Below, piece after piece: positions 63,181-64,000 of a stretch of 64,000 bases of DNA. The notes under the pieces were generated by a model that was not told the origin of the DNA, searched no databases, and saw nothing but the letters and a program-made list of their open reading frames with translations. Source of the stretch: CADEEN01 sp963816315 (GTDB lineage: Bacteria > Pseudomonadota > Gammaproteobacteria > Burkholderiales > Burkholderiaceae_C). A program made the translations under genes and the position numbers. Numbering within the stretch: position 1 is the stretch's first letter; the number at the start of each line of letters is the position of its first letter. Location of the stretch: the NCBI GenBank assembly GCA_963816315.1, contig CAWFJZ010000029.1, positions 248,001-312,000 of the forward strand, in the 5' to 3' direction.

Positions 63181-63978
63181 ATGACCGACCCCACCACCTC
63201 CCGGCCCGTGGCCTTCGTCACCGGCGGCGCGCGCGGCATCGGCCTGGCCATCGGCCGCTGGTTCCTCGCCCACGGCCATGCGGTGGCGCTGATCGACATC
63301 GACGGCGAGACCTTGACGCGCACCGAGCGCGCCCTGGTCGAAGAAGACGGCTCGGCCGATCGAATACTCGCCGTGCGCTGCGATGTCTCGAAGCCCGATC
63401 AGGTCGCCAACGCCGTGGCCATGGTCGATGCGCGCTGCGGCCGCATCGACGCGCTGGTCAACAACGCCGGCGTGGCCGTGTTCAAGCCGATCCTCGAGAC
63501 CAGCTACGAAGAGTTCCGCCATGTGCTCGGCACCAACTTGGACGGCGCCTTCCTGTGCACGCAAGCCGTGGCGCCGATCATGTTGCGTGGCAAGCGCGGC
63601 GGCGCTGTCGTCAACATCGCTTCGATCTCCGGCCTGCGCGCCTCCACCTTGCGCGTGGCCTACGGCACCAGCAAGGGCGCGCTGATCCACCTCACCAAGC
63701 AGCAGGCGGTGGAGCTCGGCAACGCCGGCATCCGCGTCAATGCGATCGCCCCGGGACCGGTCGATACCGAGATGGCCAAGCTCGTGCACACGGTGGCGAT
63801 CCGCAGCGACTACCACGACGTGATTCCGCAGAACCGCTACGGCACCGTCGAAGAGATCGCCAACGCGGTCGGCTTTTTGTGCAGCGCGCAGGCGGCGTAC
63901 ATCAACGGCCAGGTGCTGGCGGTGGACGGCGGCTTCGAGGCCAGCGGCGTCGGCCTGCCGACGCTGCGCAAGGGCTGA
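63181..63978 (+). CDS. SDR family oxidoreductase
   Basis: A 265-residue classical SDR. VAFVTGGARGIGLAIGRWFL is the nucleotide motif, IDALVNNAGVAVFKP the NNAG motif, and the active site is in VAYGTSKGALIHLTKQQAV with the serine in NIASISGL. The C-terminal INGQVLAVDGGFEASG is typical. The D in IDIDGETLT after strand 2 favours NAD over NADP. Likely a 3-oxoacyl or sugar alcohol dehydrogenase. RBS: AGGAGA before the ATG. The 22 bases after it to the window end hold nothing. Confidence 0.86.
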   Translation: MTDPTTSRPVAFVTGGARGIGLAIGRWFLAHGHAVALIDIDGETLTRTERALVEEDGSADRILAVRCDVSKPDQVANAVAMVDARCGRIDALVNNAGVAVFKPILETSYEEFRHVLGTNLDGAFLCTQAVAPIMLRGKRGGAVVNIASISGLRASTLRVAYGTSKGALIHLTKQQAVELGNAGIRVNAIAPGPVDTEMAKLVHTVAIRSDYHDVIPQNRYGTVEEIANAVGFLCSAQAAYINGQVLAVDGGFEASGVGLPTLRKG

Positions 63979-64000
63979 GCGTCAGGACGGGAGCAGCAGG

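Overview
The window is high-GC DNA from a Burkholderiales-type betaproteobacterium, most like the Rubrivivax/Leptothrix/Methylibium neighbourhood. The basis is the style of the proteins: Bug-type tricarboxylate-binding proteins, CysM, GalU, M61 and DUF3108 neighbours, a DUF3423/ParD-like antitoxin, and short intergenic repeats built around CCCCGAGGGG and CTTGGGAGCGGC. Genes are tightly packed, with many ATGA overlaps and tail-to-tail overlaps. No prophage, insertion sequence, CRISPR array or rRNA is visible. One tRNA (Leu, CAA) is present.

Layout. 1-2.9 kb (minus): an exopolysaccharide-type block of glycosyltransferases, a methyltransferase and a polysaccharide deacetylase. 3.1-5.8 kb (plus): glutathione peroxidase, a ParD-like antitoxin with a palindromic operator paired with a nucleotidyltransferase-like protein, and an M23 peptidase. 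5.8-12.5 kb: a PQQ-type sugar dehydrogenase, RidA, a YVTN propeller, SRPBCC, M61 peptidase and DUF3108. 12.6-24.9 kb: mixed housekeeping (CsgG-like, ferredoxin reductase-like, epimerase, degenerate HtrA, rhomboid, tRNA-Leu, cysM, Nudix, TusA, galU, 2-hydroxyacid dehydrogenase, valS). 25-32 kb: S41 protease, glutathione reductase, GMP reductase, a GGDEF-EAL protein and a patatin. 32-38 kb (minus): a three-gene unit with a very large galactose-oxidase-like fusion protein, a small cytochrome c and a Sco copper chaperone. 38-43.8 kb: UvrD-type helicase, AsmA, YeaQ-like and a Cys-repeat exported protein. 43.9-54.4 kb (plus): a fatty-acid/CoA block (FadJ-like, thiolase, two acyl-CoA dehydrogenases, two PaaI thioesterases, two SDRs, GNAT, ASCH). 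54.4-58.4 kb: two Bug binding proteins, tartrate dehydrogenase and a divergent LysR regulator. 58.4-64 kb: DUF1223, MBL-fold hydrolase, a BaiN-like flavoprotein, phospholipase A and an SDR.

The strongest candidate for something new is the 32-38 kb unit. The fusion keeps every active-site residue of fungal galactose oxidase. It continues through Ig, discoidin, PKD and YVTN modules into a di-haem cytochrome-c-peroxidase-like region and a PA14 domain, and is coupled to genes for a cytochrome c and a Sco protein. A second point of interest is the ParD-like/nucleotidyltransferase pair, whose second gene has been interrupted in frame by a genomic palindromic repeat.

Quality caveat: many conserved genes, including the essential valS, carry single-base frameshifts, mostly an extra base in a short homopolymer. 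I read these as sequence or assembly errors rather than real gene decay, and mark each affected gene.
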